Assembly: GCA_913063265.1 (NCBI GenBank)
Contig: CAJXZG010000040.1
Span: 1 to 44,508 of the forward strand
Reading direction: 5' to 3'
DNA: 44,508 bases
DNA from: an uncultured Prolixibacteraceae bacterium
GTDB lineage: Bacteria; Bacteroidota; Bacteroidia; Bacteroidales; Prolixibacteraceae
How positions within the stretch are numbered: the stretch's first letter is position 1; each line of letters starts with the position of its first letter. The translations under genes were made by a program, and so were the position numbers. The notes below the pieces were generated by a model, which was given only the letters and a program-made list of their open reading frames with translations, did no database searches and was not told the DNA's origin. Positions 39,101 through 44,508 of this stretch are shown here, in pieces.

Positions 39101-41906
39101 AACAACCACGGTTACCTACACTGCAACAGATATTCATGGAAATACTCAAACTGCTTCTTTCGAGGTGGAAGTTATAGACAATGAAAGTCCTGTGATTACT
39201 GGAATGCCTGGTAATATTTTGGTACCCGCAGATTTTACTGCCTGTAATGCGGTAGTCAGCTGGAGCGAGCCTGTCGCTTCTGATAATTGCGATATCCAAA
39301 GTTTTACAAGCGATTACAACTCAGGTGCTGCATTCCCGGTCGGAACAACTACAGTTACATACATCGCAACAGATATTCATGGAAATACTCAAACTGCTTC
39401 TTTCGAGGTGGAAGTTATCGACAATGAAATTCCTGAGATTACTGGAATGCCTGGTAATATTTTGGTACCCGCAGATTTTGCTGCCTGTAATGCAGTAGTC
39501 AGCTGGAGCGAGCCTGTTGCTACCGACAATTGCGACATCCAAAGTTTTACAAGTGATTTCAACTCAGGTGCTGCGTTCCCTGTCGGAACAACTACAGTTA
39601 CATACACCGCAACAGATATTCATGGAAATACTCAAACTGCTTCTTTCGAGGTGGAAGTTATCGACAATGAAAGTCCTGAGATTACCGGAATGCCGGATAA
39701 TATTTTGGTTCCCGCAGATTTTACTGCCTGTAATGCAGTAGTCAGCTGGAGCGAGCCTGTCGCTTCTGATAATTGCGATATCCAAAGTTTTACCAGTGAT
39801 TTCAACTCAGGTGCTGCGTTCCCTGTCGGAACAACTACAGTTACATACACTGCAACAGATATTCATGGAAATACTCAAACTGCTTCGTTCGAGGTGGAAG
39901 TTATCGACAATGAAAGTCCTGTTGCAAACAATGTTTCACTTCCTGTTCTAAACGATGATTGTGAAATAACCGAATTAGTTCCACCAACTGCTACTGATAA
40001 TTGTGATGGTCAAATAATTGGTGAATACAATGTTACTCTTCCAATTAAAAACTCAACAACAATCATTTGGACTTTTACAGATTTGGCAAGTAACATTTCT
40101 ACACAATCACAGGATGTGGAAATTCTTACAGGCGAACTCAACTGGTTTGCTGATACCGATGGAGATGGTTTTGGAGATGCTAATTCTTCTGTTGTTGCCT
40201 GTGAACAACCTGCAGGATATGTCGCTGATAATTCTGACTGCGATGATGCTGATGCATCTGTTTATCCCGGTGCTGTTGAACTTTGCGACGGAATCGACAA
40301 TGATTGCGATGGCCAAACCGATGAAGACCTTGTTTCTGTGACATGGTATGCCGATACAGATGGTGACGGTCTGGGCGACCCGAATAACTCTGTTTCAGAT
40401 TGTTCTCAACCTGCCGGGTTTGTCAACAACGCTGACGATTGTGATGATACAGATGCTTCGGTAACTACTCAAACAACTTGGTTTGCTGATACCGATGGTG
40501 ATGGTTTTGGTGATGCTAATTCTTCTGTTGTTGCCTGTGAACAACCTGCAGGATATGTCGCTGATAATTCTGACTGTGATGATGCTGTTGCATCTGTTTA
40601 TCCGGGAGCAAGTGAAATTTGTGACGGCATTGACAATAATTGTGATGGCTTAACAGACGATGAAGATCCTGGAATAACCGGACAAACTATTTGGTACCTC
40701 GATTCGGATAATGATGGATACGGCGATCCGGCAAACTCTATCCAGGCATGTTCTCAACCTGTTGGTTATGTTGAAGATAATACCGACAACTGTCCGGACA
40801 CATACAATCCTGAACAAATTGATTTGGATGGTAATAATATTGGCGATGCATGTGAAGCATGCGCAACTCCGATAGAAATAGTTTCTATTGTAACACCTTT
40901 GGATCCTAATCCTATGAATACAACCATTGTCATTACAGCGGAGATAGTGGGAGATTTAACAGAATTAACATGGGATTGGGGTGATGGAAGTTTAACCACT
41001 GAGAGTACAAATGAATTGAATCAGGTAGAAACTCATACTTATACAGAAGCAGGTGTTTACCGTATTCAACTTACTGCTTTGGATATTTGTGGAAATACAC
41101 ATATTCTGTTTTCAGATTATATACCAATTTATGATCCCAGCGGAGGTTTTGTAACAGGAGGCGGATGGATAATGTCTCCACCAGGAGCTTACAAAGCCGA
41201 CGAGACTATTACAGGTAAAGCGAACTTTGGATTTGTTGCCAAATACAAAAAAGGTTCAAAAATCCCAAACGGACATACCGAGTTTCATTTTAAAACGGCT
41301 GATTTAAAATTCAACAGTACTGAATATGAAGAAATGAGATTGATTATCTCCGGAAAGCGGGCTCAGTACAAAGGATATGGGCAAATCAACAATGAAGGAG
41401 ATTATGGGTTTTTATTATCCGTAATTGATGGACAGCAAAAAGGAGGTGATGGCTTGGATAAATTCAGGATTAAGATTTGGAACAGGGAAACTGATGAAAT
41501 GGTTTACGATAACAATATAGATCAAACCGAGGAAAATGCAGATCCTGCAACTGTAATTGGAGGAGGTTCTATAGTTATTCATAAACCAAAAGGAAATAAA
41601 TCCGGGGAAATACCTTCTGCCGAAATTCCGGAAAAGGAATTTATATCTGTAAATGTATGGCCAAATCCATTTGCAGAAAAGCTGAAATTCCAGTTTACTT
41701 CTGCTGAAGCAACGGATGCACTACTTGAATTGTATGACATAAATGGTGCAAAGATTGAAACCTTATTTGACAAATACATTCAATTGAATGAAACCATTTA
41801 TCTGGAATACACCCCAAAAAATATTGCCTCTGGCGTAGTCATATATCGCCTTAAATTAAATGGAAAACTATTTACTGAAAGACGTATTTATAACAAACAG
41901 AGATAG
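30135..41906 (+). CDS. Giant T9SS-secreted multidomain surface protein (adhesin-like, 3,923 residues)
   Basis: A Sec signal (1-19) is followed by three beta-helix modules (about 57-488, 489-925 and 926-1345), each opening with a GSGxxxFTSFAEAIEAL-like block. Next come many CARDB/Ig-like domains (about 1346-2535), an InlB-B-like repeat (about 2536-2610, GWSFANWSGDA), a SprB repeat (about 2611-2687), about eight HYR domains (about 2689-3335) with four nearly identical (2938-3261), MopE/TSP3-type acidic Cys motifs (about 3336-3575, DTDGDGFGD and DCDDxDxSVYPGAxExCDGIDNDCDG), a PKD-like domain (WDWGDGS), a GGGWI domain resembling the 'post-COAP' type (about 3668-3818) and a T9SS type A sorting domain (about 3838-3923, VWPNPF). 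Large size, calcium motifs and T9SS export suggest a surface filament or gliding/adhesion protein; the target is unknown. A terminator follows. Confidence 0.88.
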   Translation: MRKLYFFIILCGIWGTSIASNLSSLSINSAEFNVKTGLNNFELVNPVPVPPPISGNFTVGSTGDYASLTDAISAITTDGIDGPVVFSILNGTYNEQVVIGAIPGASETNTITFQAQSGNSSDVIVTYSAVSASDNFVVLLENTAHLIFTNITFQAGGTNYARTIVGQNEVYDILFENCLLQSPITSSTSTDRGNVILAPSLSGDVRFINNTITGGSTGIYYKGNTSSSSRAPGTEFRQNIISDVYNQGIYLQYHTDAIIENNTISLIAASYSGSDGAELNDMDGAFRFLGNRVTGAKSYGIYMVYCTATAGDPAIFANNFIMSYGSTQSLYMYYNSNQKIYHNNINNTSTSASAVAFYYNGQSSSGNIIKNNIVKANTGFAIDVDNSTGLLEMDYNNFYTSGTYLARWGNSDITDLTAWKTASSFDTNSLSFDPQFNSDTDLYASSPALANAGTPLPEVTTDIDGTARKTTPTIGANEYDAASLAPLSGIYTIDPAGSGNRNFTSFAETIEAMLVNGIDGAVIFQVASGNYAEQVLIPDFSGGSSINTVSYEAASGNAADVIISHTASSDADNFVVRLDNASDIILRNLTIQALGTTYARTIHAKNRANNILVEGCTITSPVTSSTSTTRGNVILAPSLSGDVRFINNTITGGSTGIYYKGNTSSSSRAPGTEFRQNIISDVYNQGIYLQYHTDAIIENNTISLIAASYSGSDGAELNDMDGAFRFLGNRVTGAKSYGIYMVYCTATAGDPAIFANNFIMSYGSTQSLYMYYNSNQKIYHNNINNTSTSASAVAFYYNGQSSSGNIIKNNIVKANNGFAIDVDNSTGLLEMDYNNFYTSGTFLARWGNSNITDLLAWKTASSFDNNSLSFDPQYVSDTDLTPQSPSLTEAGENLTSEVSTDINGNPRTVPVSIGANEFGVASTPLAGDYTIDPAGSGDRNFTTFAEASEALRLSGISAEVRFLVADNTFNEQVNLGAVSGASFSATISFESASGNPNNSIIEHTDNYTLKLVDAEHYSFKNLTLKTTGEAQVIQVRNRANNLLFEGNIIISPVETGTSSVRKGMDISPTFAQDIRIIDNTFTDGIYGLYFRGSSNSNKASGTIISGNSFNNNNFHSIFLEYQLSPVIAENTVQTNSSANQISIYVSNTSGGLTLTKNRVSSNDGNALRLDNVQGTSASPNLVSNNFLHSDGVNRAIYISNASYLQFYHNAVWNQNSGSAFQYVSSGSDNSLVNNIFQSATGYALNISNGSAFSQIDFNNLFTGGSYVGKWGNTNISDLSSWQTTTGKSANSLTVDAEFLSVNDLTPQTDALASNGFDLTSVINDDINGNLRTVPVSIGAVEYNAVSGIDLAVNSLINPVNNCILTDAEIVSVQIENTGTSFAENIILGYEFNNQAAVEESIPAGTTIAPGQKYTFEFTQTVDLSVKGDYPIRLYVKIDDENLTNNELLVTISHYPEVVGTVTPAQQICLNEFAVLEATGGESYLWSTGETTPQITINPTETTEYKVTITDANQCSVELSSTVEVLEIPVLDFVGDENYVNEFVHPIIGTDETEFTFRIKYTDTGNVPPANGFPKLTLSSFIEDLEFEMTEEDGTDTDFTDGKIYSVLVSGLTNDADWVATIEASNGVCQATNISGNSPLVSTDFLDIAIFATDILFNNDEPALNENFTITANIRNTSDYDAENFEVQVYDDSILIHTETINFVGAQQVTNFEFDYAFTVFGYHEIKVVIDSQDELLEKNELNNFAIRFYALPEGISVTASTNKTTYYLGETIYVNGQAVFTGLDAAITPPVKNAIVRWTVSDGRVKTTYTNTTGGIYTSFSPFAVTGNYTISGEVDDGRFVEPFGPLSLSVVDNPNNVPLADLVANMTVDIPARGYYLLDENVTGVASVENTGTANAENFVFRYSSCEAELGEITIIQLEPGEKIEYPFSTILTDVNSCDYLSRCSFIANADVLNQITETKEYDNTSQIFIKQRSEKVELEPVLSGNSTFNLEDPYRLTFGIRNTGGISLTQATNIKVYIDNVEYAAYPINSLDVCERWYQIDDILFTTTDDKVIVVNVDEPLGSGSVTENDESNNSSSITITYSPKEPDLVTRNYNLKVNPKYPALNEDFEILGIFSNSGGKDIITSFTNNFSVTEEGVLRNQSFEYPNGLNQKTTDTSAYTTQIATYGDHLVEFELDINNEVDEQSENNNFVSMPLCADLVAYPNGSVWNGGFQVYTNQNLGIYARNLGLFVPSDVSVAFFLDDVLIATTTINEVPTTYNNYYGTPGFAPHVFTEPGTYTLKVVVDYLDEYEECDETNNEYSREITITTPGPDLRVLSAYISPTKLNPDLDEPINLFVSYDNIGVVPAGPFKVRLNIDGLQIGEDVLVQGVAAGEDGTVAITETYSSSIGGIKTIEAIIDADNEQADPDRNNNIAERTIFVGDAPNLYFVSFELNNDCPENGEDITIDAIIGNDGDIETTATITFYHKVGDVLEEISSQFITVGPKGQTSVNINATVLSNTFELFAEITDATPFEYDQLDNTYTRGYCTVSTDVVLATSVVGSGIITRNPNENIFELDSEVTLEAVPANGWSFANWSGDATGSQNPLILTMDANKNVTANFEEQFRVDLDIVNESCVDAADGSLEVSIFAGTSPFTIEWYKNSELLIGESGTTLSNLSAGDYEVRVTDSNNETVSEIAEIIVSDLEKPHILVQSDIVVILDDTGTATLTVNEVDGGSYDNCAIEIQQISQTSFNCDDVGTVDLLYEIFDTNGNKQESNFQITVVDETNPEILDLPSDIMVDNDESECGAIVSWIEPTAIDNCQIQSFTSDFPSGDVFPVGTTTVTYTATDVNGNSQTASFDIIVTDNEKPLISAQTDLSQTSDEGLCSALVEIIPATASDNCAVDGDPIGIRSDNLALTDPYPVGTTTIKWNVEDTNGNSAIEVEQIITITDDELPVITDIPTNISISNEIGLCNAVVNWSEPVATDNCDIQSFTSDYNSGTAFPVGTTTVTYTATDIHGNTQTASFEVEVIDNESPVITGMPGNILVPADFTACNAVVSWSEPVASDNCDIQSFTSDYNSGAAFPVGTTTVTYIATDIHGNTQTASFEVEVIDNEIPEITGMPGNILVPADFAACNAVVSWSEPVATDNCDIQSFTSDFNSGAAFPVGTTTVTYTATDIHGNTQTASFEVEVIDNESPEITGMPDNILVPADFTACNAVVSWSEPVASDNCDIQSFTSDFNSGAAFPVGTTTVTYTATDIHGNTQTASFEVEVIDNESPVANNVSLPVLNDDCEITELVPPTATDNCDGQIIGEYNVTLPIKNSTTIIWTFTDLASNISTQSQDVEILTGELNWFADTDGDGFGDANSSVVACEQPAGYVADNSDCDDADASVYPGAVELCDGIDNDCDGQTDEDLVSVTWYADTDGDGLGDPNNSVSDCSQPAGFVNNADDCDDTDASVTTQTTWFADTDGDGFGDANSSVVACEQPAGYVADNSDCDDAVASVYPGASEICDGIDNNCDGLTDDEDPGITGQTIWYLDSDNDGYGDPANSIQACSQPVGYVEDNTDNCPDTYNPEQIDLDGNNIGDACEACATPIEIVSIVTPLDPNPMNTTIVITAEIVGDLTELTWDWGDGSLTTESTNELNQVETHTYTEAGVYRIQLTALDICGNTHILFSDYIPIYDPSGGFVTGGGWIMSPPGAYKADETITGKANFGFVAKYKKGSKIPNGHTEFHFKTADLKFNSTEYEEMRLIISGKRAQYKGYGQINNEGDYGFLLSVIDGQQKGGDGLDKFRIKIWNRETDEMVYDNNIDQTEENADPATVIGGGSIVIHKPKGNKSGEIPSAEIPEKEFISVNVWPNPFAEKLKFQFTSAEATDALLELYDINGAKIETLFDKYIQLNETIYLEYTPKNIASGVVIYRLKLNGKLFTERRIYNKQR
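30687..31382 (+). repeat. Near-identical DNA duplication inside adhesin, copy 1
   Basis: This 696-bp block recurs at 32001-32696, offset exactly 1,314 bp (438 codons). Over 30711-31335 I count about five base differences by eye; identity falls sharply on both sides. It encodes the core of beta-helix module 1. Confidence 0.9.
32001..32696 (+). repeat. Near-identical DNA duplication inside adhesin, copy 2
   Basis: This copy of the block at 30687-31382 forms the core of beta-helix module 2. The third module (about 32910-34168) has the same layout but is diverged, so the match of modules 1 and 2 looks recent, by duplication or gene conversion. Confidence 0.9.
38946..39917 (+). repeat. Four tandem 243-bp HYR units in the adhesin
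   Basis: Units begin at 38946, 39189, 39432 and 39675, exactly 243 bp (81 codons) apart, each starting with a Pro codon. Units 2-4 are nearly identical; unit 1 differs in its first half. Flanking HYR domains are clearly older, so this sub-array expanded recently. Confidence 0.92.
40146..40587 (+). repeat. Repeated MopE-type metal-binding segment in the adhesin
   Basis: About 105 bp from 40146 recurs from 40482 (offset 336 bp, 112 codons) with only a few silent-looking changes. It encodes the DTDGDGFGDANSS...CDD segment; a shorter diverged unit (CSQPAGF) lies between them. Confidence 0.85.
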
Positions 41907-41943
41907 TTGATTTCCATTTTGAGAAGCAATTTGTTAACTTTTG

Positions 41944-41971
41944 AAAGAGGTCCATTGTGGCCTCTTTTTTT
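41944..41971 (+). terminator. Intrinsic terminator after adhesin gene
   Basis: AAAGAGG and CCA (41944-41954, one bulged T) pair with TGG and CCTCTTT around a TTG loop, followed by T residues to 41971, 38 bases after the stop. Confidence 0.85.
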
Positions 41972-42007
41972 GGTTTAAAATAGTGTGATCGGTATCAGAG
42001 TTTTGAA

Positions 42008-42283
42008 TTAATCAATTATTATTTTTTGATTGAAAAGTAAGCTGTTTTTGTCTTTTACCAAAAGCAAATACACACCTTTAGGAAATTTTTGTGCTGAAAT
42101 ATTGACCAGCCCAAAACTATTAGTTTTTTGAAATACTACCTTGCCATTAATATTAACCAACAAAATCGAAGCTTCCTTTACCTCTTTGAAATCTATCATC
42201 AAATATTCTGAAACAGGATTTGGATAAATTGCAATATCAAAATCTGATTGAAAGGTTGAAGAACTGGTTGTAAAAAAATTAGT
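42008..42283 (-). pseudogene. T9SS C-terminal sorting domain detached by an in-frame TGA
   Basis: This stretch is in the same frame as the pectate-lyase-like gene and directly follows its TGA (42284-42286). It reads TNFFTTSSTF..., then IYPNPVSEYLMIDF, then strands ending GVYLLLVKDKN...IIID and a TAA stop. That is a complete T9SS type A sorting domain (about 92 codons). An ATG at 42202 exists inside it, but starting there would lose the PNP motif and any signal peptide, so it is not a separate gene. Restoring the TGA to TGG (Trp) would give DDLSWTNF, the kind of junction common in intact relatives. Confidence 0.8.
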
Positions 42284-44305
42284 TCAAGATAAATCATCAA
42301 TTGCAATAGTCTGGTCTCCTATTCTAACCTGGATTATCACATCACCTGGAATGTTAATATTTTCTACATTAAACTCGTAAACTTTATCCTGAGTTGTAGT
42401 GGTTTTTGAGCCCACTTTTGTGCCGTTAACAAACAATTCAATTAAACAGGGCGAGCCTGAATTCCATTTGTTTTTACATTTTAAGGAGAAACTGCTGATT
42501 CCGTTGGGGATCAATTTTGATTGAACCAATGTAACACCCTTGCTATATAATCCTTTTGAGCCATCCACATATCCACTTACGCTTTTCCCGTTAACCGTCC
42601 ATCTAAAATTATTATCTCCTGTATATGTTGCATTTCCCCAATCCGTATAAGGAAGATTTTCAAAAGTTTCTGTGTAAGTTCTGCTTACGTTTTCACTAAC
42701 AATTACCACGCAAGAATCTATTATATTCTGATCCACAGATTGAACATACACTTTTGTCTCTCCAACAGATTTACCAGAAATCACACCATCTTCTACTGTT
42801 GCAATGGTTGAATTCTCTACGTTCCAAAATACATCTGTGTTAAATACAAATTCAGGGAAAAGAGTAACGGTCAGTTCTTTCTCTTCTCCTGGTTCTATTG
42901 AAATGGTATCCTCAGAAAGTTCAACACGTTCAACATGAATTTCCAAAACACCTGAAACAGAAATAAAGCAGGTATCCGCAATTTCACTTCCATACGACCT
43001 TGCAATTATTCCAGCTTCTCCTTCGGCAAAGGCCTGAATTGCCCCCTTATTTACATCAACAATTTCAGGATTTGTAGAAGACCAAATAATCCATTGGTAT
43101 CTTGCTGAATCCGGAGAAAATGTTGCGGTTAAAGTATCTTTTTCAAATGCTCTGATTACAAGGGAATCCAATGAGATAGTTACCTTTTCAACCTTAACAT
43201 CCCCGGCTTCTATTACAGGATAAAAAGTTCCGCCCTTTGGTGTATTCTTACTTTCAGTAAAAACCTGATTATGTGCTTTTGGTATGTAAACTATACTTGT
43301 ATCGCTAAAAGTAATTGCACCTCCATTATTATTTTCGATACAGGTATTTTTATAAACTGCATTTCGTGGTCCGGGCACTTCGTGTTGCACCGACCATGGT
43401 GTCATAATTGCTTTGAAGTTAGAACTCAAACCCTCCGATAGAGTTATTCTGTTATTTTCAATTAAGTTATATCCTGCATCGTTAGTATGAAAACTCACTT
43501 CCTGCTCAAAATCGTTGTCGTAAAGTACATTGTATTTGCAATACTGATTTTGTAAGGAAATGTGGCGTAGATACTTTACGTGGCAACCGGTCATTAAAAT
43601 ATAACTTCCTTGTAATCCCACATAACCATGACCACCTCCACCTTTATTCCATGCTCGTTCAATAAAACAATCCCTGATAGTAATGTGCTTACAATCCCAC
43701 GATGAAATTGCACTATTACCAACATTCAGAATATTTATTTTATCGAGCCAGCAATTTACGGCCGCTCTTGGAAAATAAATAGCGGTGATTAGAAAATCAG
43801 GCATTGCATCTACCATATCAAAGTCATTTGGGGTACAAAATCCACCTTGTACTGTAAGATTTTCCAAAGCAGATTTTTGCCCGTTAAACTCAATGGCATC
43901 ACCGCTACCTGTCATTGTAATATTGAGTACTACACCTTTTCTGCTTTCCCCTACAATTCTAACCTTCGATCTAATAATTACCTTTTTATCGATATCGTAA
44001 ATTCCATTTTCCAAAAATAACTGTCCACCGCCATTTCTGTAAACTTCTGTAATTGCAGCATTAAATCCATCGCTGTTTGTTGCAGATAAAGTCTTTACGA
44101 TGGGTGATTCGGACAATGAAGGAATTCCACCCTGCACTCCGGCTTTTTGCCAATCCAGCATTTCAGGATAATTGGGATCGTATTTATTTGAATCAAAAGT
44201 GACACCCCAATCACCAACTCTTTGTGCTAAAATATTACTATGGAATAGTATTGCTATTAATACAACAATGGTTGTTTTCAGATTTGATTTTCTCCCAATT
44301 AACAT
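42284..44305 (-). CDS. Secreted pectate-lyase-fold protein with two BIG_2 domains, truncated before its sorting domain
   Basis: I place the start at 44305 because the Met there begins a normal signal peptide (MLIGRKSNLKTTIVVLIAIL...ILAQ); an upstream in-frame ATG at 44377 would add 24 residues before it. The mature N-terminal about 350 residues form a right-handed beta-helix of the pectate lyase superfamily (FNAAITEVYRNGGGQLFLENGIYD; many IxxNNxI turns). Two BIG_2 Ig-like domains follow (WSSTNPEIVDV and FWNVENSTIATVEDG), then a carbohydrate-binding-like beta-sandwich ending GDQTIAIDDLS. The expected T9SS domain lies beyond a TGA. As written, the product would be exported to the periplasm but not sorted to the surface. 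It may degrade polysaccharide, but no catalytic residues could be confirmed. Confidence 0.75.
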   Translation of the reverse strand: MLIGRKSNLKTTIVVLIAILFHSNILAQRVGDWGVTFDSNKYDPNYPEMLDWQKAGVQGGIPSLSESPIVKTLSATNSDGFNAAITEVYRNGGGQLFLENGIYDIDKKVIIRSKVRIVGESRKGVVLNITMTGSGDAIEFNGQKSALENLTVQGGFCTPNDFDMVDAMPDFLITAIYFPRAAVNCWLDKINILNVGNSAISSWDCKHITIRDCFIERAWNKGGGGHGYVGLQGSYILMTGCHVKYLRHISLQNQYCKYNVLYDNDFEQEVSFHTNDAGYNLIENNRITLSEGLSSNFKAIMTPWSVQHEVPGPRNAVYKNTCIENNNGGAITFSDTSIVYIPKAHNQVFTESKNTPKGGTFYPVIEAGDVKVEKVTISLDSLVIRAFEKDTLTATFSPDSARYQWIIWSSTNPEIVDVNKGAIQAFAEGEAGIIARSYGSEIADTCFISVSGVLEIHVERVELSEDTISIEPGEEKELTVTLFPEFVFNTDVFWNVENSTIATVEDGVISGKSVGETKVYVQSVDQNIIDSCVVIVSENVSRTYTETFENLPYTDWGNATYTGDNNFRWTVNGKSVSGYVDGSKGLYSKGVTLVQSKLIPNGISSFSLKCKNKWNSGSPCLIELFVNGTKVGSKTTTTQDKVYEFNVENINIPGDVIIQVRIGDQTIAIDDLS

Positions 44306-44430
44306 GAATAACTTTTTAACAGTTTTTAGTTTATTGGGTAAATATAAAAAATCAAAATCCGGATAAGCAGAACTCATCCGGATTTTAAACTATGCTAAAA
44401 AGAAATAGTAAATATTTAATACATATGATT

Positions 44431-44508
44431 TTATTTTTTCTTATACAATTCAATATACTTTCTATCCAACTCCTTTGAATCGCCATAGCGTAAACGAATC
44501 TGAACCAA
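44431..44508 (-). CDS. C-terminal end of a gene cut by the window edge (possibly a sulfatase)
   Basis: The minus-strand frame from 44508 reads LVQIRLRYGDSKELDRKYIELY followed by three Lys and TAA at 44431. Codon use and the charged helical ending look genuine. The YGDSKELD...Y ending is reminiscent of the tails of secreted Bacteroidota sulfatases, which would suit a polysaccharide locus beside the pectate-lyase-like gene, but 25 residues are too few to be sure. Confidence 0.4.
   Translation of the reverse strand: MVQIRLRYGDSKELDRKYIELYKKK

Noticed and set aside
38946..39917. CRISPR-like regular repeats
   Set aside because: The 243-bp period is a multiple of three inside one open frame and encodes HYR domains; no short repeat/unique spacer pattern.
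30104..41779. Many short frames opposite and within the adhesin
   Set aside because: They are shadows of a single uninterrupted 3,923-codon frame; repeated shadows simply mirror the repeats.
42008..42202. A separate 64-residue protein
   Set aside because: It is the second half of the sorting domain of the upstream gene in the same frame and lacks its own signal peptide.
42284..42286. TGA recoded as Trp or selenocysteine
   Set aside because: TGA terminates the 2Fe-2S subunit gene at 5836-5838, so a reassigned code is unlikely, and no SECIS-like context is expected where Trp fits best. A nonsense mutation is simpler.

Overview
The window looks like chromosomal DNA from a Bacteroidota bacterium, most plausibly a marine or anaerobic Marinilabiliales/Prolixibacteraceae-type organism; the family-level placement is inference. 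Supporting signs are low GC, two proteins with type IX secretion (T9SS) C-terminal sorting domains, a LytS/LytTR pair, Tat-lipoprotein oxidoreductases, TAnnTTTG-like promoter elements and no consistent Shine-Dalgarno sequences.

Layout. 1-6318: the end of an FG-GAP/VCBS protein, a GarR-type dehydrogenase, a secreted S41 peptidase, and a two-subunit molybdenum hydroxylase (2Fe-2S subunit plus Tat-exported Mo subunit). 6528-11547: a sugar-catabolic operon (sugar isomerase, ThuA/DUF6807 lipoprotein, Tat-exported Gfo/Idh/MocA oxidoreductase) with a divergent AraC regulator. 11639-11974: a tiny secreted protein with three Trp-Met repeats. 12360-19036: a TPR protein convergent with a four-gene operon: cytochrome c lipoprotein, outer-membrane beta-barrel, a membrane protein fusing a CuA-like cupredoxin to a NapH/NosR-type polyferredoxin, and an anchored seven-repeat FG-GAP propeller. 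This operon is the best candidate for an undescribed redox system. 19234-23618: an exported 1-Cys peroxiredoxin, a large MG2/TonB-plug surface protein and a multipass membrane protein. 23826-27176: a Cys-rich Crp/Fnr regulator divergent from a decaheme cytochrome c and a double-rhodanese lipoprotein, a plausible respiratory or sulfur/selenium module. 27386-29957: LytS-like kinase and LytTR regulator. 30135-41906: a 3,923-residue T9SS surface protein with recently duplicated beta-helix modules, CARDB-like, InlB-like, SprB and HYR repeats and MopE-type motifs. 42008-44508: a pectate-lyase-fold T9SS protein cut off from its sorting domain by one in-frame TGA, then the end of another gene.

The themes are extracellular carbohydrate handling, cell-surface structures exported by T9SS, and periplasmic or outer-membrane electron transfer. 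I saw no tRNA, rRNA, CRISPR array, insertion sequence or phage gene.
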